Assembly: GCA_036345935.2 (NCBI GenBank)
Contig: JADWOT020000008.1
Location: forward strand, 11,963,733 to 12,027,732
Source of the DNA: Taenia hydatigena
Lineage: Eukaryota; Platyhelminthes; Cestoda; Cyclophyllidea; Taeniidae
Length of the DNA stretch: 64,000 nt
Direction of reading: 5' to 3'
Below are positions 22,839 to 34,200 of the stretch, piece after piece. The position numbers and the translations under genes were made by a program. The first letter of the stretch is position 1. Every line of letters begins with the position of its first letter. The notes below the pieces were generated by a model. It was given only the letters and a program-made list of their open reading frames with translations. It did not search any database and was not told the DNA's origin.

Positions 22839-25800
22839 ACTCGTTGCGTTAAAGCATTGACTATCTGGTGTGCTATTATTTTCGGATCCTTTCTCTTGGT
22901 AATGACAATGTTTGAACCGTGATAGTCTGCCGATAATTAGTAGTGGTTTTATCGCCCTTCAGGATTAGCTAGGTAGCCTTGTAGCCTTGTTTCAGAGTGC
23001 TTCTGAATGCATGCGTTTTTTTTTGAAGGAATAAATTTGCCTACCAAATGCATTAAAATGTTACAAGATGTCGATTGAATAACTCAATACAAAAGTTGTA
23101 AGCGCACTAAAACTCATTAAATCCGCCATAAATGTATCCTTTCCAGACAACTTAGTGATACAATCAGCCTTCAGGGTTTATGTTGAAGACAGGTCTGTTT
23201 TCCTCTCACAACCACGCAGCCCTATCCCTAAAAGCAAGCGCGATTAATATGGGTGAACAACTACCAATCCTGCATTTTACCGCCCTGATGGAAACTGCTA
23301 AATTAACCTGAAACACTTGAGACAAACTCATTTTACTTACTTTATTTGATACTGGAAATAACCATTGAAAAACATCAAGGATGTGTGTTGACCCAATAGA
23401 GTAATTTGCAAGATGGTAAAGCACCTTCCTTAATGGTTGAGGCAAGGGCACTCCGTGTTGATAGGTCTTTCTGGAAGGATGACTAAAATTTGTGGAAATT
23501 TCAAACTGCAAAATTCGACTGTCACTGGGCTTTTGCCTTGATTCTAATTAATGTTTAAGTATCTCTAAAAAATGGTGAACTCACAAGGCTTGACGATGAC
23601 TCGAAACTGCAACACAAATGCTGTTCCCAATTGATACTCATCCCACCTCAGCACCGCACGGTGCCAAGGTCTGATTACCTGACCTACTCGGGCAACCAAG
23701 AGAAGAGCGGAGGGAGTGCATATAAACTACTAGCGCCACTGACTCACTAATTATCACATGCAACCTCACCACTACCTCCTCCCGTCTTCTGCTTAGTGGT
23801 GGTGAGACATTGATGGGGCCACACTTTTTTCAAGGGCTGCGACCACACAAACCACCGTATGTCATGCCATAGGGCACAGCTCTCGCCATCTGTGGGACTC
23901 GAGATTTGTGTCGACGTGCATTCATCGCATCTGCTCTGCCCTATTCTCCGAACCCCCACCCCTTTAATTGTGGTCACGACGTCGGCTGCGCTTTTTTGCC
24001 AGTTTGTTGAAGCTGATGATTGTTCAACATGCCTTGCTGTTTGGGTAACATTAACGTTTTGGTTGCGAGACCTCAGAGTGTGAACTCCTTCCGATAAGAG
24101 GCTATGTCCGTTTCGTTTGCCTAGATCGGGTTTCCTTTAATGCAAACATTGGCAAGACTAATGTTGCCATAGAACTTCCTCCCTCCAAAAGTGGAATTTT
24201 AATTGCACGTGGCCCACAACTAGGATTAGCTAAACCATTTGTAGATAATAAAGCAAATGAATGTCAACTGCGAAAAATGGGTTCAATGTTATTCTTAACC
24301 CGAAAGCTCACTACCCTTAAGCTCCACACCATTTAGTCCAAAAAGGCATGACTGTGGCAAATTTGGTAGAATCTTTCCAATTTACGTAACCCTGTAAAAG
24401 AATAAAGTCTGTGGAATGAATAAAAAAATATACCATCCCATGATACTTTTTCCAAGTGCATAACATGATTATTAGGCAGGTAATGCGCCTTCGTGGACCA
24501 ATTCATGATTAATTTAACGCCAAACATGCAAGCCTTAGCGCCAACGATGGAACAAGGGAGAGGTAGAGCGTTGCCAAGTGCCCGTTTCTCGCTCAGATTG
24601 TCGTTAGGTCAAGCATGCGACCACCTAGTCGCTGGAATCTACCTTGCATCCCCTCCACCCTGTATTTGCGCTTAAAAAACCCCTATGCAGGCGCGTGGGC
24701 GGTTGGACATGGTTACCTCACTAACCCTACCGCCAAAACGCGAAGTCCCACCCTAGGGTAATACATACCAATCCGAGGATCAAGTTACCTTGCTGAAATT
24801 GATTTGGACTTACTTCCGGGTGGAATTCTGCTTTTGCTTGAAAATCATTGATGTCAAACATTGCCAAATGGTAGTCCGATTAATGTTCCTTTAAATTGAT
24901 ATTTTTGTGGCAGTTAAACAAATATGTATGGCATGGTTCTTGAATTTGGAATCGGATAATTTGACTACCTTAAGAGAAGGATTTGGCACCACCATTTTGT
25001 GCGAATTATGGGAAGAGTTTTAATGCTAAACACAAAGTTTATTCAAATTTAATTCTTCACCGTAGAGAAAATATGTGATTTTTAGGTTTGGTAGTACTAC
25101 TGTAAACGTGTTGCAAGTGTTTGGCACAGGGTTTCTACAGACTGCCTATAGGTGGAGTCGTTGTGTTTGTACAAAACCAGTCAAACCAATACCAGAACAT
25201 CCAAAGACGCCCGCAAACACATGAATGTAAATGGATTAGGGGGCAAAGGAAGGGTACCGCCTGTAGACCGTGTTTTAGGTGTTACACCCATTATCTTCCC
25301 TCCTTACCCAATCTCAGACAGGATTAATGAATTGATGCAATGCTGATCGTTGCCGTTAGTCTAAGAGGCATTGGCATTAAAGTGGATCGATGACTGCCGG
25401 TTCTGCAGAACTGCCGATGGTGCAACGTCCAGGGATGGGCTAATTAACTCGTCGTGACTCGGATACATTCATCACTAGTGAGCCATCTGTCCACACCGTT
25501 CTTTGTTATTCAGAGAGCAACAAAGTGACCATCACCCTGTGCGATTGACTTCAATCGAATGACTCAAAACCAACACTGAAGGTGTGGACAATATCAATTT
25601 TTAAATCGTCAATTCAGGTAATGAATGTGAAAGAGTGCTTTATAAATTAATTTTCTCCAAAAGCACGACTCCTAATGCGAAATAGTTTGTTTCAGGACAA
25701 ATGGAATCGTATTTTACGCAACACAAAACATCTAAAACGCGTTTAAAACCTACCATGGAGCTCAAGGCAGTTAAAGCTAGCGAAGTTCTGCTCCAGTTTA

Positions 25801-26830
25801 GTAGTCTACTAAAAAATCTGAGAGGCTTTTAAAAATTTGTTAAAGGAAACCATTTACATTTATCTTCATCCCAATGAAATTAGATCAATCACTTTTCTCC
25901 TATTAATTTTACGCATTTTTGCGCACAATATAACCTACCCCATTACGAATTGATCTGGAGGTTAATCCACACCCAAAGAGCAAGTCATGATGGGATTCAC
26001 CTGTGAGCATGAAACCTAGATATCCCCTTAATGCACATCCCATGGTTTGTGAACGATATTACGGAGGCCAAATCACCTCTAAGAGCGTTGCTAGGTGCCC
26101 AAGTGCAGAGGTAGGCTTACAATTAGCGTATTACTTGATTGCCATGAATGTGAAGGTAGAATTGTGGATGAATACAATTGCAAGTTCATCAATAAACAGT
26201 TAAAAATTTCGTTTCATCACAAAGTAGTGGCATTTACAATTTGCTGGTTCACCGGACTATGCCAATGCGATCGTCGGCAGTTGCTGTTGTTGGCCCATTA
26301 ACCTGCCAATGCGAGCTATCCACACGACCTGACTTCCAGGCTCGTTGCTCCAGTATCTGCTTGTCACACTCTCCTCCTCTGTTTAGTGCTCGTCTTCCTG
26401 TAAAACACGGGTTTTGACCGCTACGCATGGTATGGTCAGTCCTGTTTTTAGGGTTAAGGTCACTTCAATCCCATTTCTCATAGTTCACCAGCGCTACCAC
26501 CCCCTGAAACCGCATACAGTGGAGTACACGCATACAAAGCGCCTAATTTTCGCTCTCTTTTAGAGGTGGATTCAATGCTTGGTGTTGAATAGATATGGTA
26601 TAACTGGCAATCTGCTTATAATTAAAAAAAGATTCATTTTTATAAAGCTTTGCTGCTGTTATTGGTATACCACATTAGAGACGAACATATCTGGATTTGC
26701 AAAGATTGGTACCTTAGCCTTAGTAAAAATAGGGAATTGAAAGTAGTGTCATCACCCGTCTATTATAACTGCGTTCTTTGTTTCACCACGGTCTTAGACT
26801 AGTTCATATCCCCACTCTCCCCTGTTTGCC
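22839..26830. other. intergenic, no gene supported
   Basis: Convergent gap between the EGF/TSP1 gene (+) and the GATA gene (-). Only short ORFs without domains. A 10-base inverted repeat (tgtccacacc near 25489, ggtgtggaca near 25580) is visible, with no clear meaning. Confidence 0.45.
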
Positions 26831-27182
26831 TCCCATGTTCTACGAGAATGCTATATCAACAACTGAAGCGATACTAGCCGTAAACCATCTGGAAAGTTCG
26901 TTACGGAGCTGTCTGCGGTACCTGTATCAGGTTGTCAATGAGGTGAACACGCGATACCTCCTCCACCTATCTACCAGCTGGATAGAATCCATGTGGATAT
27001 GGCTGGGCGACACTAGAGTGAGAACAATGTAGGAAGAAGGAACAGACGCTAAACTTGACTCCAACGAGACTAAATTAAACCTCATCCTTTATTAGATGAC
27101 TCCTTTCATGTCAGAGTTCTTACGACTAGCGATGGACACGCATGAGGGTCAGCAGATTCCGCTTCCCGGAATCCAATCCTCA
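26831..27182 (+). mobile_element. 352-bp interspersed repeat, copy 1 (possible solo LTR)
   Basis: By eye it is identical over its full length to 31934-32285, while the flanks differ. Within the shared block a TG...CA-bounded unit (26836-27182) could be an LTR, and it carries an ATTAAA on the plus strand. No 5-bp target-site duplication is seen around either copy, so a solo LTR is not proven; a truncated retroelement or SINE is possible. Terminal-repeat elements in miniature are known from taeniid tapeworms and are the first family to compare. A 60-odd-codon ORF inside ([20 protein letters not shown]...) has no known domain. Confidence 0.65.
27088..27093 (-). terminator. candidate poly(A) signal of the GATA gene, inside the repeat
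   Basis: Plus-strand tttatt reads AATAAA on the minus strand, 316 bases after the GATA stop. It is the first canonical signal downstream and lies in repeat copy 1. An AATATA variant nearer the stop (about 27270) could be used instead. Confidence 0.35.
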
Positions 27183-27408
27183 CCAAACCCCTTTATAAAG
27201 CAGAAGTAACTCGCCATCTATAAATGAAGATCAATATCGTCAGCTTCAGTTCTGTTTTCTAGAGATATATATATTAACAGAAGTGCTTTGGAACTGTACA
27301 CATGCTCGGGAACAGCGTAGAAGAGAATAGGTGGGAGTGTGAGGCAGAGGGTGAGAACTGGGTAAACAGGTAAGAAATAAGAACTTTTAGCGAAAAGTAA
27401 AAGTGGAG

Positions 27409-28269
27409 TTAGTACATTGGTGGGGCTGCTGCATTTTCACTCGACGGCGGCACATTGGCTTCCTGCTTCCCTGGTCGTGTCGCTGAAATGTAATTAGTAA
27501 TGTTCGCGGAGGGAGTGGCGGGAGCTGCAGCAGCAACCTGTGATTCCTGTGAGTAGACGGGTGTAGAAGTAGTGTTGGGATACATCCTTGCTTCTTCCTC
27601 ATATCCCGTCCTTTCGGGCATGAACCGTGACTGATATTGGGTCATTTCTGCAGTTGGTTCTTCCCCTCCTGTTGAACTGTCCGGCTGACCTTGGAAGAAG
27701 GGTCGTGGAAACGGTGTCTTAGAGAACTGGTGTCCATCGAAAATGGAGTAGGTGCCATTGACTCCACTAGTTTGATGAAAGCTTGAGTCTCCGAAGTATG
27801 AAGCTGTTGTGGTAGCCGGTTCGCCAGGATTTCTGTATGACGTCTGATGTTGCAGTTGATGGGGATGGGAGTGATTGGGATAAGCCAGTGGAAATCCTGT
27901 GGGTTGTGACATAGCATAAGGTGAGGCCGGACCTCCACCCATAGCTACCATGGCTGCAGATGCAACTGCTGCAGCATTGTCAACGGGAGGATAGCCGGTG
28001 GCGGAAGCGGAAGAGAGGGTATAGGCTGAGGAAACGCCGTCCAGATAAGTGGACATGTAGTCAGCCACTTTGTGAGAATGATACCCAGCTGCTGCAGCTA
28101 AATGACTGGCTGCTGTTAGATGGCTCAAAGTAGGTTTGATCAGGTAGTCCAGACTCAATTCCTCTAGCTCTGAGAAGCCACCACTGGACCTACACTTCTT
28201 GGATTTTTGGGAGACCTTTCGATTGCGCGTTTGAATACCATCTTTTTTCATCGAGATGGGTCTTTGTAC
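27409..28269 (-). CDS. GATA gene, last coding exon (C-finger basic tail)
   Basis: The acceptor (CCACCACAG on the minus strand) is in phase 0, followed by [20 protein letters not shown], the basic arm of the C-finger. About 260 residues of Ala/Ser/Pro/Tyr-rich sequence follow to the stop at 27409-27411. The open frame extends upstream to 28374, but that part is intron (it lacks the finger). Confidence 0.92.
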   Translation of the reverse strand, partial: VQRPISMKKDGIQTRNRKVSQKSKKCRSSGGFSELEELSLDYLIKPTLSHLTAASHLAAAAGYHSHKVADYMSTYLDGVSSAYTLSSASATGYPPVDNAAAVASAAMVAMGGGPASPYAMSQPTGFPLAYPNHSHPHQLQHQTSYRNPGEPATTTASYFGDSSFHQTSGVNGTYSIFDGHQFSKTPFPRPFFQGQPDSSTGGEEPTAEMTQYQSRFMPERTGYEEEARMYPNTTSTPVYSQESQVAAAAPATPSANITNYISATRPGKQEANVPPSSENAAAPPMY

Positions 28270-31200
28270 CTGTGGTGGAGAACAGCACAAATTAATTAAA
28301 CTCAAAAGCTTGTACAGGCAGCCACGCCATATGGACGACGACTGTCGAAAACTGTTATTTACGGACACCCCCAACTCGGTGAAAGGACTAATGCTTTGCT
28401 GCGGCTGGCTGGGTACCTTCTGAACTAATTCATCCCCTTATGACTTCCCCCTTTGCCCACCCCACGAGACCGTGTCCGTGTGAGTAGTTGAGCTCGATCT
28501 ACGTACTGCACCGACGTCGTGTGGCTGTGGCGCCAGTAGTCCTGGCGCCATACGATATGCACATATGCACACACACACACACACACGAATGTCCTCCCCA
28601 TGACTAGTGCCCAATCTGTGCGTGGACGCGTGAGAGTGAAATTCATGCACAGGTGGTCGAAGAATGTGTGGGGAGCTGTGTGAGCTAGGGGCCACATCAG
28701 CGGGCAACTCTAGTTACGGAGACGAGTAGATTCCAAACGTCTCCTCAAAATAACCCATTCTCTTGTTCCTTAAAAGAACAAGGATTACTCAGGTCTTATC
28801 ACCAAGATAGCATCGGTTTACGTCTCTTCCTCGAAACTGTAAGGTATTAATTTATCTTTTGAATTAAGTGTAGATGATTTGAGCAGAGGGGTGACTCAGC
28901 AGTAGTGAGGCGGCTCATGATAATTCGCAGGAAAATTAGTTAATTGATGATGGCGCTTGTATGAAATTTTAAAACTCTGTTAATTTTGGAGAATAAATTA
29001 ATTTAATTTTTCGAATCCAACCATTGCTAAAGGCTAGACGTCACTGTGTATGGGATGTGGGAAAGTTACCCATAATAATCTACAAATTGAAACACCAATT
29101 TACGCTATGCAGCTTGAAGTAGAGTCCACAGGCATTACAAACGGGTTCGCCATTGTTATTGCGTCGCCATAGAGTAGTCGTCGCGGTGTGACAGTTGGAA
29201 CAAATCGTTCCCGTTCGTCGACTGGAGGATTGCTAAAAACCATGGGAAAATATGTATGATAAGTGCTCCTCAATCCACTAAGATAAGAAAAGTAAATCGT
29301 ATCTACCTTAAGGTGGGGGAGAGACACCTCAACACCACTTGACTTTGCTGATTGAAGTTGATAACCAAAATTTGGTCGATCGTTCCTATGATTGTAAGCC
29401 TAGTACTGAAAACGTGGAACTGATGCACAAAATTCGCTTGCATTTTAGCCGATGTTTAAGGTGCATAGGCTTTTACCATGTGGCTTTTAATCAGAAGTTC
29501 CAAGCAAAGGTCATAATTAATCATATACATATCAAATCAAACAGCTCTAACATCCTTATTTTTCACAAATCATGCTGTTGAGACATGATCTGCCGTTGCA
29601 TATTTCCACATCGCTGCACTCAGCCCTCCAGATGGACTCCAGTTCTACCAAACTGGCGGATATTTCAACGTTGGTAGTCGCCACAGTTATGTCACAATAA
29701 CTCACAAATTAGTTCATTAAAGTCACCCTAGCAAATTCCCGATTATCCTTTAATGATATTCTCATATTAATAAATAAGGCATAGGAGAACTCAGCCGTGC
29801 GATATCTGAGAACAATAATAGCTCACCCGGTTTATGGCCAATCTTTTATTTGGATAGAGAATGAACGAGGGAAATCATTTTTACTTAGAATACTTTAAGT
29901 TGCCTAAGAAACCGCCCACTTATCCACCGTACCGATGCGTAACGTAACCGACGCGTCCGAGATCCTCAGCATGGGACGACTATTGCTGTGCAATTAGATC
30001 ACAACTCAAGCATTTAAATTGAAGGAAGTAGCCCCGATCAAATGGTTGCCCTTTTCGGAACACGCCAACTCATACTTTCGATAAGTGTGGAAATAAGTTT
30101 GAGTCCAAGTGCTTCATGGGTCAATGCAGTCATGCCCGATTCAAGGAATAATTGTGTGGAAAATCTCGGTACATTGGGAGAGGGTGAGAATAAATGCAGT
30201 TTGTGTGAATGGTATCAGTTACTTTTACATACTCCTATCTTGGAAATGCGGCCAACTTTTAGCCAAATCGAGTCATTTTTTCAAAAAATGCTTTTGCCCA
30301 TGACTTGGACTGCCCCAAAGTAGTTTGAAAGACTTTGGTGCTTAGCGAAACTGAAATTGTTAATGCGGCATTGATGATTAAATTCAAATTCGTTTTTACT
30401 ACACCAAGGCTATAAATTTCTTCTAAATTAAAACAACATCCGTATTCCCCATTTAAATATTCTGTTCATGCTGTGACGCTCTACCGTCCTATACGGCCAT
30501 AAACGATCCATCAACTGGAAATGTCCATCAAGCTCTGGGGTTTCTGTTCGCCCACCACCAAGAGTGGTGGCAGTAAGCACGGTCACCACCTCCTCCCCAA
30601 ATCGCGTGCACATTGTGTTTTCTCTCCATGGGCAAAAAACCACTTATATTTCTCTCTATATATAAATGAAGTGTGTCATTAGTTATTGGCTCAAACGTAG
30701 TATCTCTGCTGCCATCAGCTTCCCATTCCACTCCTCTCCTCACCCCGCCAGCAAAGCTCGAAATGGAATAACTGATGGCACACACACTCACACACAAAGG
30801 GTGGTGTAGAGAGTCGAGAGGACGGGGGAGAGAGCATAACGCCCATGCATAGTCCACCCCTTCCCTCCTCTTGCCTCTAAGTTGCGTGCAGCAAGATTGA
30901 CCGGCGCCGTGAGTGGGGCGTCACGCGAACCGCAGACAAAAGAACTCGTCTACAGTGTACCTGCCTCTCTAGGTAGCGTGAGAGTGGGGGTGAGAGGGTG
31001 GGGGATGAACGGTCATTAAATAGCCAATTATTTTATGCCCCAGGTATTGTGCTTTGCACGCATACTAACTATTCACCATCAAACGCCACCATCAACACCA
31101 TCACCTCTAATACCACCTCTTGCGGTGTCTTGCTAATTGCTGAATGCATGCGATCCCTGGTCTCATGAGAGATTTCAGGGTAAGTATTCTAGAAATTGAA

Positions 31201-34200
31201 ATTTTATTAGTTTTTCTGAAAACAGAGATCCATCTTTTGCCAAGGACTAATATTTCGATCACAAGGCCTTCCACTTTCCATTCATTAAGTTCAAATTTGA
31301 GAGTTCTGCATTCATTTAAGAAGCGTAGATTTATCTGATGCATCCGTCACAAAGCCGGTACCTTTATTTGGATTCAATAAGATCCCAAGAATCGTTTTTT
31401 CGTAAGTAATGAGGAGGTTTAGTTATATTTTGGCGAAAAGATTAATGCCCATTACTCTTACAAAAAATGATGTGGAGATTGCTCCGAAGTTAGTTAAATT
31501 ATAAAATACAGTGCTTTTTAAATGAGTGATCCATAAAATGCTTTTATGTTATGACAGCAATAAAAGCATAGTGAAATGCTAGTTGTTTGGCTCTCAGTCT
31601 CGCTGAAGGACCAACTTAGGTGCGGTTCGCCATTTACTTTAGCCGGGTGGGCTGCCCTCCGAGTAATACCAGTAGCTCCCAAGCCCTTCAGTAGGTAAAG
31701 AATTAATATTCGGTCCGCTAATTACATCTTCCCTTGTCTTCAGGCTAGTCTTAGAGTGGTGCATTCGTGTCAGCGGACAGCGAACCCGATCTTGAAGGAC
31801 ATTTATCCTTTTTTACCGGTGGATGGTAAATATTAGCAAGGCGGAAGAAGTGAGTATGCTGCGGATATAATAATCGGTGACGATCCATAACAAAAGGCAT
31901 GAAAATGACGTCTACCTTGACCTACCACCCTAGTCCCATGTTCTACGAGAATGCTATATCAACAACTGAAGCGATACTAGCCGTAAACCATCTGGAAAGT
32001 TCGTTACGGAGCTGTCTGCGGTACCTGTATCAGGTTGTCAATGAGGTGAACACGCGATACCTCCTCCACCTATCTACCAGCTGGATAGAATCCATGTGGA
32101 TATGGCTGGGCGACACTAGAGTGAGAACAATGTAGGAAGAAGGAACAGACGCTAAACTTGACTCCAACGAGACTAAATTAAACCTCATCCTTTATTAGAT
32201 GACTCCTTTCATGTCAGAGTTCTTACGACTAGCGATGGACACGCATGAGGGTCAGCAGATTCCGCTTCCCGGAATCCAATCCTCATGCAAGACAAAGCTT
32301 TAGGTGCGCTAGAAATACCAAAAGGGACCAGTGACGTTGTGGTCAGGTACCTTTTAAGTTCCATTAAAATTTGATTAAAAGTACGGTTGGTTCGTGGTTG
32401 GCTAACGTAGGAGATTGAACATGGGGAGCGCTGGAGATGACGCTCAAAGGAGGAGGCAGACTAAATAATGTGTTGATTTTTAGTTCAACTCTTTACATTG
32501 GTAAAGCGACCACTTAGGTGACCCACCATCATGCCATTACCTCCGAGCCATACTAGTAGCCCCAAGCCCTATGTAGGTCACCGTTGCACATTCGGCTCGA
32601 GCTTGATGTCTTCTTCTGTCCTCAGAGAATTCAGGAAGCAGTACAATGTTTACTTCCACGCACATAAAAACCATTATTAATTACTTTGAGTTCTAACATT
32701 TGAAATACACTTAATAATGCAAGGTTTTGCACAGAAATTTGTAGTTAACTTATTTTTACGTAAACAGGAAAATGGGATCGCTTACTAATTTCTAGTGCTT
32801 CGATCACGGAAACGTTTGACTCCTCAGTGGTTTAAAACAATGATCCCAGCATTTTTTCAGCCCAACTTGTAAGTAAATTTTCTCCATAAATTAAGGGAAT
32901 CATTTTGTGGGAAGGCGGACTATTCGACCACTTTTGTCCAAATTAAACCGTGCAAGTCAGTTGGGATCACTACCAATTGACCATCTGATAACAACAGGTC
33001 CTATGGACAAAGACCTCCCTATTATAACATTGCTAATATTACAGTGTTGTAAATCATGCCTTCGAATTGCACTATGCGTTTATATAAAAGCAACTTTTTC
33101 TCTGGTGCTTAAAACATATGGAAATTCTCTGCATATTGACCATATACGTAGAGAAATAGCTATTTAAAAGTTAACGAAAGAAAATTGTTCAGATAATTTA
33201 TTTTGACAAGTGCACAACCCAAGCGCATTCATCCATTCATCAAACTTATTTCTAAACAACCCTAACTATACCATTCACCCTATATTTGCTGGTTATTTCG
33301 AATAGTAAAAGGCGTCGTTAGGACATGGTGGCTTTACAAGTCATCAACCGGCTGTTTAAACAACTGATGGTAAGAGAGAGGGAGCACATGTTTGAATGTG
33401 GACAATTTAACCAAACAAACACCTTACCTTAACTGCACTCTCTTATCAGCATGTCAAATCGTTGTGTCAAACTTTGTATGCGGGTTTAGAACCGAGTTCC
33501 CCTTACCACAGATGGTCATCAACTTCTGATCGATGATGAGTCTAAGCTCATCCCTGTGTTTGTATTCGTTTACACAAAGAGTCCAGCTTGTTAAAACTTT
33601 CCTCTCAACGGTAAAATGCATAAGTCTGCGATAAAAATCCACTGTCCATTCTTGTTGATTGGTGAGAATGATATGGTTACACCACTCCCTCTCCATTCCT
33701 GTATGCCTATATGCGGTTTCCGGAGGTGACCTTATTATTCCCTATCCTCCCGTCTCCTTAAGGTAGAGCCACCCCAGCCTGATGTGTTTCCTGTGGTCTG
33801 GTCTTGACAATGAGGCGTGCTTGGCCACCACTTCCGTTCCTTTATCACAATGCCACCATCAGGAAATATCTGCTCTGTTCCTTGCCCGCACACTTTTAAA
33901 CACACGTAAAGATTAATATCCGCATTAACTTCTTACTGTTATGCATTCTGTTGTGCCTATTCAGACGTCTCCGCTTATCTCACACTAGATTTGGGTTAGT
34001 TTTCCACCCACCAGACACGAAATAGTGATAAGAAATCTCGGCGACAATTACCACTTACCAATCTCCGTTTCGGCTTAATTAGAGGACGATTTTGCCCATT
34101 CATCTTCTGGTACAGGCCACAAGCATTGCATAAGTAATTTCCCTGACCATCTCTTCTCCAAAGAGGGGTTGTTGTAGCTCCGCAGTTTACACATTCTCGA

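Larger units (their letters stand above)
29233..34058 (-). other. intron 2 of the GATA gene
   Basis: 4.8 kb. It contains a GC-richer block at 30430-31020, diverged repeats at about 31620-31760 and 32510-32640, the second 352-bp repeat (31934-32285) and an orphan exon-like segment at 33507-33698 that does not fit the GATA phase. Confidence 0.7.

Noticed and set aside
25489..25590. 10-base inverted repeat (tgtccacacc / ggtgtggaca)
   Set aside because: Short arms with an 80-base loop and no other feature; expected by chance in 64 kb.
26778..27032. 84-codon ORF in the 352-bp repeat, with a 78-codon relative at 31899-32135
   Set aside because: The match between copies only reflects identical DNA; there is no known domain, and the ORF start lies in unrelated flanking sequence.
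29100..29327. 75-codon minus-strand ORF over the GATA C-finger exon
   Set aside because: It is a shadow frame; the zinc finger reads in another frame with proper splice sites.
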